Source: Desulfuromonas sp. KJ2020
Lineage (GTDB): Bacteria; Desulfobacterota; Desulfuromonadia; Desulfuromonadales; SZUA-540
NCBI RefSeq assembly: GCF_024197615.1
Contig: NZ_JAKUKE010000003.1
Coordinates: 913,717 to 977,716 of the forward strand
DNA length: 64,000 bases
Direction of reading: 5' to 3'
A program made the translations under genes and the position numbers. The notes beneath the pieces are model-generated. The model was not told the origin of the DNA. It ran no database searches and saw only the letters and a list, made by a program, of their open reading frames with translations. The first letter of the stretch is position 1, and every line of letters begins with the position of its first letter. Below, in pieces: positions 45,004 through 53,621 of the stretch.

Positions 45004-45516
45004 CTAGAAATAGACTTTGTCCTTAACCCGATCGAAATCAGCCTTATCCAGATCGACCACAGCGCCGTCATAATCTGTTCGGTCCATTTTCTGACTGGAA
45101 TGGTACCGCCACTCTCCATCCTCCCGATAGAAGAGCGAGAGTTCGAAACTCTCATTCAAAGTTCCTCGATAAACTGTCTCGAGGTAAAAGATGACGTGGG
45201 CGGCTGATTCAGTGATGTCCTCACGGATGATCCGGCACTGCCGGATGGAGAAATCCGAGGATAGATTCGCTTTTCCGTAATGGATATAGGCGTCGCGCTC
45301 GGGAAACTGCTGTCGAAAATGGGAATCGCCGTGGTAGGTGTCGTAAATCAGACCGAAATTGCCTTCGTCAAAGGCACGCGCTCTCGCCCGGACCAGACCG
45401 GCGGGTGAAAGTCCACGAAGATCCTCTACCGTTTGCCTTTGCAGCAAACAGCACTTTTTGTATTTTTTATCGCTGCCGCAGGGGCAGAGATCATTGCGAC
45501 TGATTTTGGCGCTCAT
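45004..45516 (-). CDS. SEC-C motif protein, YchJ-like
   Basis: A 170-residue protein with an N-terminal SEC-C zinc motif (C11-x-C13-x8-C22-C23 in NDLCPCGSDKKYKKCC) followed by an NTF2-like domain resembling YchJ. The motif is the one SecA uses to bind SecB and ribosomes. YchJ function is unsettled. Co-transcribed with the permease genes upstream (38 bases) and the symporter downstream (21 bases). Confidence 0.85.
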   Translation of the reverse strand: MSAKISRNDLCPCGSDKKYKKCCLLQRQTVEDLRGLSPAGLVRARARAFDEGNFGLIYDTYHGDSHFRQQFPERDAYIHYGKANLSSDFSIRQCRIIREDITESAAHVIFYLETVYRGTLNESFELSLFYREDGEWRYHSSQKMDRTDYDGAVVDLDKADFDRVKDKVYF

Positions 45517-45554
45517 ATAAACCTTGAAACAATAGTTGAAACTGGCCCCCGGGC

Positions 45555-46412
45555 CTACTCTTTCAGGCGCGGGTCAAGGGCGTCCCGAATGCCCTCACCC
45601 AGCAGGTTGTACCCGAGTACCGTAACGAGGATAGCCAAGCCGGGGAAAGCGGAAAGCCACCAGGCGGTGCCCAGGGTCTGTTTGCCGGCAATCAGCATGT
45701 TGCCCCAGGATGGCGTGGGCGGCTGCACCCCTATTCCCAAAAAGGACAGCGCACTTTCGGTCAGGATGGCGCCGGCCACCCCCAGGGTCGCCGAGACCAG
45801 AACGGGCGATAAAGCATTGGGTAGGATATGGCGAAAAATGATCCGCAGATCCGAACCACCCAGGGCCAGAGCTGCCAGGACGAAATCCCTCTCGCGAAGA
45901 GAGAGAAACTCGGCCCGCACCAGCCGAGCGACGCCCATCCAACCCGTCAATCCGATAATGATCATGATGTTCCAAATCGACGGTTCGAGAAAGGCGATGA
46001 CGGCGAGGATGAGAAAAAAAGTGGGAAAGCAGAGCATGATATCGACAAAGCGCATGATGACGGCATCGACCCACCCCCCGTAGTAACCGGCCAGGGCGCC
46101 GACAAAGATGCCGATCAAGGTGGCGATGCCGACGGCAACGAAGCCAACCAGCAGCGAGATCCGGGCGCCATAGAGAATGCGCGTCATGACGTCGCGGCCC
46201 AGATCGTCCGTTCCCAGGGGATAGGCCAGGCCAGGAGACTGCAGCCGATGGGGGATATCGATGGCGCCGGGATCACCGCCGATCACAGAGGCCAGAAGAG
46301 CGAGAAGGAACATCCCCAGCACTATGGCCAGACCGGCCAGAGCCATGCGGTTCCGTCGAAACCGCGGCCAGAAGACATCGAGAAGGAAGGATTGTTTTTT
46401 GCCACTACCCAT
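45555..46412 (-). CDS. Peptide-type ABC transporter permease, OppC/DppC-like
   Basis: A 285-residue inner-membrane permease. N-terminal FWPRFRRNRMALAGLAIV and PLGTDDLGRDVMTRILYGARISL are typical of DppC, and the cytoplasmic EAA-type loop that docks the ATPase is RDFVLAALALGGSDLRIIFRHILPN. The ATG at 46412 is used; a TTG six codons earlier is possible. It pairs with the DppB-like permease 54 bases upstream. Confidence 0.92.
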   Translation of the reverse strand: MGSGKKQSFLLDVFWPRFRRNRMALAGLAIVLGMFLLALLASVIGGDPGAIDIPHRLQSPGLAYPLGTDDLGRDVMTRILYGARISLLVGFVAVGIATLIGIFVGALAGYYGGWVDAVIMRFVDIMLCFPTFFLILAVIAFLEPSIWNIMIIIGLTGWMGVARLVRAEFLSLRERDFVLAALALGGSDLRIIFRHILPNALSPVLVSATLGVAGAILTESALSFLGIGVQPPTPSWGNMLIAGKQTLGTAWWLSAFPGLAILVTVLGYNLLGEGIRDALDPRLKE

Positions 46413-46466
46413 AGATACGGCCTGTTTCAAGGATACGGACGGCGACCCAGATCAAGACGCTATCCT

Positions 46467-47441
46467 TCAGGATTTGCGAATGCGCGGATCGGCCAGAGCA
46501 TAGCTCAAATCAGCGATGAGGTTGCCCACCAGGGTTAAAATGGCGCCCATGACCAGAATGCCCATAATCAGAGGATAATCACGCATCATGACACCATCAT
46601 AAAAAAGTTTGCCCATCCCGGGAATGGCAAAAATTGTTTCGAAGATAACGCTGCCGCCAATAAGTCCGGGCACGGACAACCCCAGAATGGTGATGACGGG
46701 AAGCAGGGCGTTGCGTAACGCATGCTTGTAAATGACCGCCCTTTCCGCCAGTCCCTTGGCCCGCGCGGTCAGAATGTAGTCCTGCCGCACGACCTCAAGC
46801 ATATTGGAGCGCATATAGCGGGAAAAACCGGCCAGGCCGCCAAAAGCCGATACAAAAACCGGAAAAATCAGGTGATGCACCCGATCCCAAATCTGCTCTG
46901 CCCAGCCAAGATATTCGTGCCCCAGTGATTTGATACCGGCAATCGGGAACAATCCCAGCTGCACGCCAAGATAATCCATGAGCAGCAGGGCAAGCCAGAA
47001 GGAGGGAGTAGCAAAGCCGACAAAAACGAAAATGGTGGTCAAACGGTCAAACAGAGAATTGCGCTTGGTGGCGGCCAGAACGCCAATCGGCACCGAGACG
47101 GCCAGAATGAGGAGGATCGACAAAAGATTGATGAGAATAGTAATAGGCAGTCTCTCTAGAATCTTGTCGAGAACCGGGCGCCGATCCTGCGAAAAGGAGT
47201 CACCGAAATCGAGTCGTGCGAGTCTCCCCAGCCATTTGCCATACTGAACCAGCAAAGGCTGGTCGAGATCGTACTGGGCGCGCAGGCGCTCTTTCAACTC
47301 GACACTCGCCTCCGGATTGAGGTCGGTCTGCATATCGGTGGGTTCACCTGGAGCCAGATGAATCACGACGAAAGAGATCAGAGTGATCCCCAGCAGCAGC
47401 GGAACCATCATCAGGAGTCTTTTAAGGAGATACTGAAACAA
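46467..47441 (-). CDS. Peptide-type ABC transporter permease, OppB/DppB-like
   Basis: A 324-residue inner-membrane permease with the family start [28 protein letters not shown] and the ATPase-docking loop [30 protein letters not shown]. The start codon is TTG at 47441, supported by AAGGA eight bases upstream. Forms the channel with the DppC-like protein. The binding protein gene is 39 bases upstream. No ATP-binding gene is present in the operon. Confidence 0.93.
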   Translation of the reverse strand: MFQYLLKRLLMMVPLLLGITLISFVVIHLAPGEPTDMQTDLNPEASVELKERLRAQYDLDQPLLVQYGKWLGRLARLDFGDSFSQDRRPVLDKILERLPITILINLLSILLILAVSVPIGVLAATKRNSLFDRLTTIFVFVGFATPSFWLALLLMDYLGVQLGLFPIAGIKSLGHEYLGWAEQIWDRVHHLIFPVFVSAFGGLAGFSRYMRSNMLEVVRQDYILTARAKGLAERAVIYKHALRNALLPVITILGLSVPGLIGGSVIFETIFAIPGMGKLFYDGVMMRDYPLIMGILVMGAILTLVGNLIADLSYALADPRIRKS

Positions 47442-47480
47442 GATCGGTCCTTTTCTGGGGCAGTGCCCGCCGGCAAAAGA

Positions 47481-49097
47481 TCAGCGCGTGTACTTATGTT
47501 GGCCAGCGGGAACATACCACTCGATAAAATTGTGCATGATGCCGGCGGGTGCGGGCTCGATCCCCCGGAAGCGCTCGGCCACCACGGGTAGCGCGTCAGG
47601 AACATAGAGAAAGGTGTAAGGCTGCTCTTCCGCCAGGATTTCCTGAAAGCGGTCGTAAAGCTTTTTGCGCTCTTCCTGCGAAAGGGTCCGCCGCCCTTTC
47701 TCCAGCAGTTCATCGACCTCGGGATGGCGGAATTGAACGAAATTGAGTTCGCCGGGTCGGGTCTTGCTGCTGTGCCAGACGTTGTACGAATCAGGATCGG
47801 GGGGAATGGTCCACCCCAGGATGGTCGCATCGAAGTTGCCGGGGTTGATAAATTCCTTCAGGAACGAAGCCCATTCGATCACCCGCAAACGGACCTCGAT
47901 CCCTACCTCACGCAGCCGCCGCTGGATAATCTCACCACTTTTGATGCGCTGATCATTGCCCTGGTTGGTGACGATGGTAAAGGAAAACGGTTTTCCCTCC
48001 TTGTCGAGAATGCCATCACCGTCGTGGTCCTGCCAGCCCGCTTCGGCCAACAGGGCCCGTGAGCGCTCAGGATCGTAGGCGTAAGTTTTCACCTGAGGAT
48101 TATAGGCCCACGACCCAGGTTTGTAAGGCCCCGTCGCCACCTGTCCGAGCCCGAGCAGGACGCCATCGATCAGCTCATTCTTGTCAATCGCATAGGAGAT
48201 GGCTTGCCGCACCCTTTTATCCTGAAAAAGAGCTTTACGCAGGTTGTAGCCCAGATAGGTGTAGCCCGATGAGGGGTAGCGGTATTTGTTGAAGCGGCGC
48301 CGGAAGGCAGGGGTTTCCGTCTGGGTCTCGAACTGAATGGGATTGAGCCCCATGTAATCGAGACCGCCGGAAAGAAGCTCCAGAAACATGGTCGACTGAT
48401 CAGGAATGACCCGATAAAGAACCCTCTTGATGTAGGGTTTCCCTTCAAAATAATCCTCGTTGGCCTCCAGGACGATCTTTTCGCCGGGACTCCATTCTTT
48501 GAACACATAAGGACCGGTACCTACAGGCGCGCGGGACAGGGGGCTCTGGGTGATATCCTTTCCCTCCAGCAGGTGTCTGGGCATAATGGAGACGCCCCAA
48601 CTGATGAGAGCGGTCGCCAGTGGCTCCTCGTAAGACACCCGAAACGTCAGAGGATCAGGAGCTTCGGCCTTTTTGACCAGACGATATTGCTCCGCGTAGG
48701 CGGTAGGTGTGTTGGGGTCGACGTATAACTGGTAGGTGAACAGCACATCGGCTGACGTAAAAGGCGTCCCGTTATGCCAGCGCACATCGGGGCGCAGTTT
48801 GAAGGTAAGGGTTCTGTTGTCGTCGGAAATTGTCCAGGACTCTGCCAGCTCGCCCTCGATGGTGAAATTTTTGTCGTAGCGCACCAGGCCGTTATAGATC
48901 AGCCCGTTGATATCGGAAGAAGAAGAATCGGAAGCGAGAACAGGCAGCAGATTGCTGGCGTCGCCAATGGAGCCCATCACGATCGTGTCACCGTAAGCCG
49001 GTTCGTTGGAAACCTCGTCATCCGGCGACGTTATATTCTGAGGGTCGCAGCCGGATAGAAAAAGGATCAGCGCGAAGAGAAGACAGAAGCGGCTCAT
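47481..49097 (-). CDS. Peptide/solute-binding lipoprotein of an ABC transporter (SBP family 5)
   Basis: A 538-residue periplasmic binding protein anchored by a lipid (signal MSRFCLLFALILFLSGC). Family 5 features: LAESWTISDDNRTLTFKLRPDVRWHNGTPFTSADVLFTY, APVGTGPYVFKEWSPGEKIVLEAN and the late TILGWTIPPDPDSYNVWHSS. Members bind oligopeptides, nickel or other solutes; the ligand is not readable from sequence. GGAG precedes the ATG. It follows the DUF4292 lipoprotein by 16 bases. Confidence 0.93.
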   Translation of the reverse strand: MSRFCLLFALILFLSGCDPQNITSPDDEVSNEPAYGDTIVMGSIGDASNLLPVLASDSSSSDINGLIYNGLVRYDKNFTIEGELAESWTISDDNRTLTFKLRPDVRWHNGTPFTSADVLFTYQLYVDPNTPTAYAEQYRLVKKAEAPDPLTFRVSYEEPLATALISWGVSIMPRHLLEGKDITQSPLSRAPVGTGPYVFKEWSPGEKIVLEANEDYFEGKPYIKRVLYRVIPDQSTMFLELLSGGLDYMGLNPIQFETQTETPAFRRRFNKYRYPSSGYTYLGYNLRKALFQDKRVRQAISYAIDKNELIDGVLLGLGQVATGPYKPGSWAYNPQVKTYAYDPERSRALLAEAGWQDHDGDGILDKEGKPFSFTIVTNQGNDQRIKSGEIIQRRLREVGIEVRLRVIEWASFLKEFINPGNFDATILGWTIPPDPDSYNVWHSSKTRPGELNFVQFRHPEVDELLEKGRRTLSQEERKKLYDRFQEILAEEQPYTFLYVPDALPVVAERFRGIEPAPAGIMHNFIEWYVPAGQHKYTR

Positions 49098-49113
49098 GGG
49101 GGTCTCCGGAAAA

Positions 49114-49905
49114 TCAGGGCAAAGGCTTTATGGTGACGCCAGTCGGTGCCGTCATCTTGAAACGTTCGTGAGCAATCGGAATATTGACCTCGACCTCCGA
49201 AAAGGCAACCTCAGCCTGGGTCTGTCCCGCCGGAATCTCCACACCGATGCGATAGGGGAAAGCCGGCAAGTTCGTATCGAAATCGGCATAGGAGACGGAA
49301 AGCAGCTTTTCCGCCTGTCGAAAATAAGCGGAAGACAGCAGCCGCAGATCGGGGCTGAAAACCGCCTCCTGCGAATACTGGTCTTCGGCATAAAGCGTGA
49401 GACGGTAATGGCCTTCCGGCGTAGAGGAAACCTCGGTACGCTGAAAATCCACCAGGGGAACCTGATATAGAATGATTTTGACCAGATCCTCCACTTCAAA
49501 GGGAAGTCGTAAAAACTTCCCCAGGTTTTCAGACGAGGGCTTGCCTTCATAGAATTCAGCCGAATGGGGAAGATAGACGGACAGGTGATCCCTGTTGCTG
49601 GCCAGCACCATGTAGGTCTGACCAAATGGCCCCATCACTTCAGTACGCAGGCTGTGAGGTTTTTCCGCCAGCACGACCTGGCTGACCCTGATCGAGCGAT
49701 CCCGGGTGGAAACATGGACTTTAGCCAGGCCTTTGAGTGACTGAAAATAATCGCCAGATGCGCGCAGCCGGTCCAGAAGACTGTTTTCGATATTAGCCGG
49801 CATGGGTGGAGGCACAAAGGCCACCCGGGGGGCACAGCTGGCCAGGAAAACCAGAAAAAGGAAAAAAAGACCCAGACGCATAAGGCGTCGGTTCGACTTC
49901 GACAC
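49114..49905 (-). CDS. DUF4292-type lipoprotein, LolB-like fold suspected
   Basis: A 263-residue predicted outer-membrane lipoprotein (signal ending FLASC). The body reads GLAKVHVSTRDRSIRVSQVVLAEKPHSLRTEVMGPFGQTYMVL, a pattern seen in DUF4292 and LolB/LolA-like lipoprotein carriers. I start at the GTG at 49905, with GAGG six bases upstream; a GTG at 49923 and an ATG at 49881 are alternatives. Twenty bases after the TPR lipoprotein. The two together could serve envelope assembly; this is inference. Confidence 0.7.
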   Translation of the reverse strand: MSKSNRRLMRLGLFFLFLVFLASCAPRVAFVPPPMPANIENSLLDRLRASGDYFQSLKGLAKVHVSTRDRSIRVSQVVLAEKPHSLRTEVMGPFGQTYMVLASNRDHLSVYLPHSAEFYEGKPSSENLGKFLRLPFEVEDLVKIILYQVPLVDFQRTEVSSTPEGHYRLTLYAEDQYSQEAVFSPDLRLLSSAYFRQAEKLLSVSYADFDTNLPAFPYRIGVEIPAGQTQAEVAFSEVEVNIPIAHERFKMTAPTGVTIKPLP

Positions 49906-49925
49906 AATGATCCTCGGTGACACCG

Positions 49926-51620
49926 CTAGAGCCCCCGCAACTTTTCTTGGACCCCGGCAGCCTCAGGATCAATGCGAAGGACGTCTTCATAGGTCTGCCG
50001 GGCTTTGTCGAAGGCTCCGGCGGCCACATAGGCATCGGCCAGATGATGAAGAACCACCGGATCCTGGGGCAAGAGAGCGGCCGCTTCTTCCAGCGCGGTC
50101 ACGGCCTCGGTAAAACGCTCCATCCTGAAATAAACCCACCCCAGGGTGTCGAGGATATGTCCTTCTTTCTTGACCGTAAGGGCTCTTTGCACAAGCTCCA
50201 GGGCTTCATTCAGATTCTCACCGATTTCCGCATAGTGATAGGCGATGAAATTGAGGGCTTCGGCATGTTCAGGGTCAACATCCAAAGCCAATCGCATAGT
50301 CTCGAGAGCCTTTGCTCGCTGTCCGTCTTTTTCATGCACAAGTCCCATCTGATAATAGAGATTGGCACTTTCGGGAAAAAGGGCCAGCCCTTTCTGCAGG
50401 GTTGAAAGTGCCTCCTCGTAGCGTTTTTCACCTTCATAAAGGGAGGCCAAAAAGGCATAGGCGTCGGCGCGTCCGCCACCGTGAGAAAAAACGTCTTCAA
50501 GAACCGTGATGGCTTGATCTGTGCGCTCCAGACGAAAGTAGAGATAACTCATGTGGTAGCGGGCATCAGCATAGAGTTCGGATTCTTCCGAAAGGGCGGA
50601 AAAAGCCTCAAGCGCCTGTTGCCAATCTTCCAGTCTCTCAAGGGCCGAGCCCAGGTAAAAACGCGCCTGTTCCAGGTGAGGATTGTTTTTTAGCAATGTC
50701 CGGAAGACCGCTGCCGCTTCCGCAAACCGTTCCTGCTCCAGATAGATCAGGCCTATTTTCTGCCAGGCTTCTGCTTCGCTCGGATTCAAGGTGACAATTC
50801 TCTGAAGCTCCGACAGCGCTTCGTCCAAGCGATTTTCAAGAATATAGAGACGAGCGAGACGGTTGAGCAGGGCAAAACTTTCAGGCAACGCGGCAATCCC
50901 CTGACGATAGAGCTGCAGAGCTTTGGCCGACTCTGATTTCCCCTCATAAAGACTGCCGAGTTCCACGTAGGCCGTTTCGAGATCAGGCCTGTTCCGTATC
51001 AATTCCAGATAGGACTCCTCGGCGGGGACGGTCAGGCCAATTTCACGGTAAATTCGGGCTTTGGTGAGCAGGGCCCCGTAAAAATCTGGGTTATCCGAAA
51101 TCGCCTGCGTGAGAAGATCGATGGCCTTTTCGGTGTCGCCCAGACGAGCATGAGAGACCGCCAGTTCCAAAAGGGCATTTTCTTCCTCTGGATCCAGCTC
51201 AACGACCCGTTTGAGGTATTCGACTGCCTGTCTGTTGTTGCCCTTGGCAAAATGGAGACTCCCGAGAAACAACAGGGCATCGATATAACCAGGATCGAGA
51301 ATAACAGCGTCTTCGGCCGCCCTGAGCGCACCTTCGTCATTCCCCTGATGTATGGCCATCTGCGCCTGGGCATACTTCAGAAAAGCGGAATCCGGGTCAG
51401 CCTCCAAGGCGCCTTCAAGCATCGCCTGCGCCCTTTCCAGATCCCGGTCTGCGACGGCCAGGCGATAAAGGCTGAAGTAATGAAGGGCCTTGGCCTGGCT
51501 GTCAGTAACCCGGGAGACGTAAGGCGCCTCCCGGACCATTTCCCGAGGGGCGGTAGTGGTCGAAACACAGCCAGCCAGTAAAACAAAAAGAAAAAAAACA
51601 ACGGATATCCGAAGATTCAT
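49926..51620 (-). CDS. Lipoprotein with many tetratricopeptide repeats
   Basis: A 564-residue lipoprotein (signal MNLRISVVFFLFVLLAGC) followed by about fourteen TPR units to the end, with regular A-x-x-x-LGxLY and P-positions (for example ALLTKARIYREIGLTVPAEESYLELI and YQMGLVHEKDGQRAKALETMRLAL). It should be a periplasmic scaffold for a protein complex. The ATG at 51620 has GGAG six bases upstream. It heads the long minus-strand operon that runs to mutM and has its own promoter at 51686-51714. Similar TPR proteins are found with exosortase or polysaccharide systems, but none is here. Confidence 0.85.
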   Translation of the reverse strand: MNLRISVVFFLFVLLAGCVSTTTAPREMVREAPYVSRVTDSQAKALHYFSLYRLAVADRDLERAQAMLEGALEADPDSAFLKYAQAQMAIHQGNDEGALRAAEDAVILDPGYIDALLFLGSLHFAKGNNRQAVEYLKRVVELDPEEENALLELAVSHARLGDTEKAIDLLTQAISDNPDFYGALLTKARIYREIGLTVPAEESYLELIRNRPDLETAYVELGSLYEGKSESAKALQLYRQGIAALPESFALLNRLARLYILENRLDEALSELQRIVTLNPSEAEAWQKIGLIYLEQERFAEAAAVFRTLLKNNPHLEQARFYLGSALERLEDWQQALEAFSALSEESELYADARYHMSYLYFRLERTDQAITVLEDVFSHGGGRADAYAFLASLYEGEKRYEEALSTLQKGLALFPESANLYYQMGLVHEKDGQRAKALETMRLALDVDPEHAEALNFIAYHYAEIGENLNEALELVQRALTVKKEGHILDTLGWVYFRMERFTEAVTALEEAAALLPQDPVVLHHLADAYVAAGAFDKARQTYEDVLRIDPEAAGVQEKLRGL

Positions 51621-51685
51621 AGGAACTCCAGCCATGGGGCTGCGCCACCTTAAAACTGCCAAACCCACTGAAAATACGAGGCAAA

Positions 51686-51714
51686 ACGATACCATACTCC
51701 CTATTGGGCGTCAA
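51686..51714 (-). promoter_or_regulatory. Sigma-70 promoter of the TPR-to-mutM operon
   Basis: Minus-strand TTGACG (51714-51709), a 17-base spacer and TATCGT (51691-51686). Confidence 0.55.
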
Positions 51715-51738
51715 TTTTTTTCCAGTCCAGCCCCTCCC

Positions 51739-51766
51739 TTTACACCCTTGTCCCTTCTGTTAAAAT
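51739..51766 (+). promoter_or_regulatory. Promoter of the kinase and partner-switch operon
   Basis: TTTACA at 51739-51744, a 16-base spacer and TAAAAT at 51761-51766, about 25 bases before the likely transcription start and 33 before the start codon. Confidence 0.5.
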
Positions 51767-51798
51767 TTCTCGGTCTCCTATACAGAACAAGGCTCTCT

Positions 51799-53370
51799 AT
51801 GGATGCACAGGCACTTCTCCATAAGGCGATGCTCACATCGGACTTTTATCCTGATGAAAACGGCCCGGTGACTTTTACCGAAACGCATATCTCCCGGCTC
51901 TATTTCACCTCTGGACACGTCTATAAAATCAAAAAGTCAGTAAACCTCGGTTTTGTGGATTTTTCCAGCCTTGCACAACGGTATCAATACTGCCTTGAAG
52001 AAGTCCGCCTGAATCGCCGCTTGTGCCCTCAAATCTACCTTGGCGTCCTGCCGGTTTATTACGGCGAGAAAGGCTATCAGTTAAAGGGACCCGGGGAAAT
52101 CCAGGAATATGCCGTTCACATGAAACGGCTGCCTGAAGACCGTATGCTCGACCGGCAGATCAATAACAAGATCCCCCAACTCGAAAGGCACATGGAGCGT
52201 CTCGGGCACCTGCTGGCTCTGTTTCATAAAAACGCTGAGATAGTCCGTCAGTCCCCCCCTTTCTATCGACAAAAGACCGCCTACAACTGGAAGGAAAACT
52301 TTGCTCAGATCGAACCGTATGTGGGGCACACGATAGAAGCAAGAGCAATTGCCATTATCCGCGAATGGGTTGAGGACTTTATCAGCGAGAAAGATGCCGA
52401 GCTGGACGCCAGGGAAAGACGGGGCTTCGTGCGTGACGGGCATGGAGATCTGCACGCCGAGCATATCTGCCTGACCGACCCCATTTGTATTTACGACTGT
52501 ATCGAATTCAGTGAACGCTTCCGTATAGGCGATATCGTGGAAGATACCGCTTTTTTGTTGATGGACCTGGAATTCAGGGGGCGATGGGATCTGGCCGAAA
52601 CTCTTTTACAGGCCTACAGCGCCCGGATTGATCTGGGCGACGGTTGGGAGGAGCTGCTACCCTTCTTCAAGGTTTACCGGGCTTTTGTAAGGGGAAAGGT
52701 CGATTCAATTCTCGCGGGAGAGTCGGAGGCCGCTGAATCAGTCCGCCTGGATGCAAAAGTTCTGGCTCGCCGTTATTTCAATCTGGCCCTGGGATACCTT
52801 TGCCCTCAAATTCTAGTGTTAACCTGCGGCCTTATGGGGACGGGAAAAACCACGGTGGCGAGAGGTCTATGCCGGGCAATCCCTGCCCTGCACCTGCGTT
52901 CCGACGAGGTCCGTAAAGAACTCCATGGACTGCCTGTTCTAAGCCGGCAGGAAGATGCTTTCAACCAGGGGCTCTATACACGCAGTGCCACCCAGAAAAC
53001 CTACGAGGCACTTCTTGATACGGCCGAAAGGGCTCTGCAGGAGGGACAATCTGTGGTGGTGGACGCCTCTTTTTCCCTGAACGACCAACGCTCCCGCTTT
53101 TTCGAGATGGCCCGCCATCGAGGCATCCCTGCTTGTCTGATCGTCACGGAATGTTCCGCCGAAACCGCCTTGGCTCGCCTTGACCGTCGGCGAGAACAGG
53201 AGATAGATGCCTCGGATGGTCGGCGGGAACTGTACGAAAAACAGGCTGCCCGTTTTGAAGCAATCCAGGAGGGCAACGAGGTTATAAGAGTCGACACAAC
53301 ACAAGATGTTGATTATACTATCCAGAAAATCTTGCAACGCATCATAGGTACCGCGGGGTCTCACCCATGA
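51799..53370 (+). CDS. Two-domain APH-like/AAA kinase
   Basis: A 523-residue protein. Residues about 1-330 look like an aminoglycoside-phosphotransferase-type kinase fold: a lysine-rich GHVYKIKKSVNLGFVDFS and the catalytic loop VRDGHGDLHAEHICL with the DFG-like IYDCIEF. From about residue 335 a P-loop kinase domain follows, Walker A LTCGLMGTGKTTVARGL and a ZTA-like DASFSLNDQRSRF. The same two-domain architecture occurs widely in proteobacteria with unknown substrate. AAGG lies seven bases before the ATG at 51799; upstream frame is excluded. Its stop overlaps the next start by four bases, so it belongs to the transporter-phosphatase operon. Confidence 0.85.
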   Translation: MDAQALLHKAMLTSDFYPDENGPVTFTETHISRLYFTSGHVYKIKKSVNLGFVDFSSLAQRYQYCLEEVRLNRRLCPQIYLGVLPVYYGEKGYQLKGPGEIQEYAVHMKRLPEDRMLDRQINNKIPQLERHMERLGHLLALFHKNAEIVRQSPPFYRQKTAYNWKENFAQIEPYVGHTIEARAIAIIREWVEDFISEKDAELDARERRGFVRDGHGDLHAEHICLTDPICIYDCIEFSERFRIGDIVEDTAFLLMDLEFRGRWDLAETLLQAYSARIDLGDGWEELLPFFKVYRAFVRGKVDSILAGESEAAESVRLDAKVLARRYFNLALGYLCPQILVLTCGLMGTGKTTVARGLCRAIPALHLRSDEVRKELHGLPVLSRQEDAFNQGLYTRSATQKTYEALLDTAERALQEGQSVVVDASFSLNDQRSRFFEMARHRGIPACLIVTECSAETALARLDRRREQEIDASDGRRELYEKQAARFEAIQEGNEVIRVDTTQDVDYTIQKILQRIIGTAGSHP

Positions 53371-53621
53371 AAGATCACTATCCCATACAGCTCAGGGATG
53401 CCTGGATCCTTTTTTTCATCCTGGGTCTGGTGATGATCAACTTCCCCTTCATCCATATTTTCAATAAAGAAACCACCATCTTCGGGATACCTCTGCTTAT
53501 CCTCTACCTCCTCGTGGGATGGCCTGCCTCCATTGCCGTGGTCTATTTTTTCACCCGGACCCTAAAGACCAACCACAATGGCGCCCCTCCCCAACCTGAA
53601 GACGAAAAGGATGCTCGCTGA
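53367..53621 (+). CDS. Small two-helix membrane protein preceding the transporter-phosphatase
   Basis: An 84-residue protein with two hydrophobic segments (AWILFFILGLVMINFPFIHIF and FGIPLLILYLLVGWPASIAVVYFF) and a polar tail. The start overlaps the kinase stop by ATGA, and its own stop is directly followed by the GTG start of the symporter-like sensor. Small hydrophobic proteins upstream of SSS-family sensors and transporters are known, for example CbrX before CbrA in Pseudomonas. A role as accessory subunit or in coupled translation is inferred from this position. No family name recognised. Confidence 0.8.
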   Translation: MKDHYPIQLRDAWILFFILGLVMINFPFIHIFNKETTIFGIPLLILYLLVGWPASIAVVYFFTRTLKTNHNGAPPQPEDEKDAR

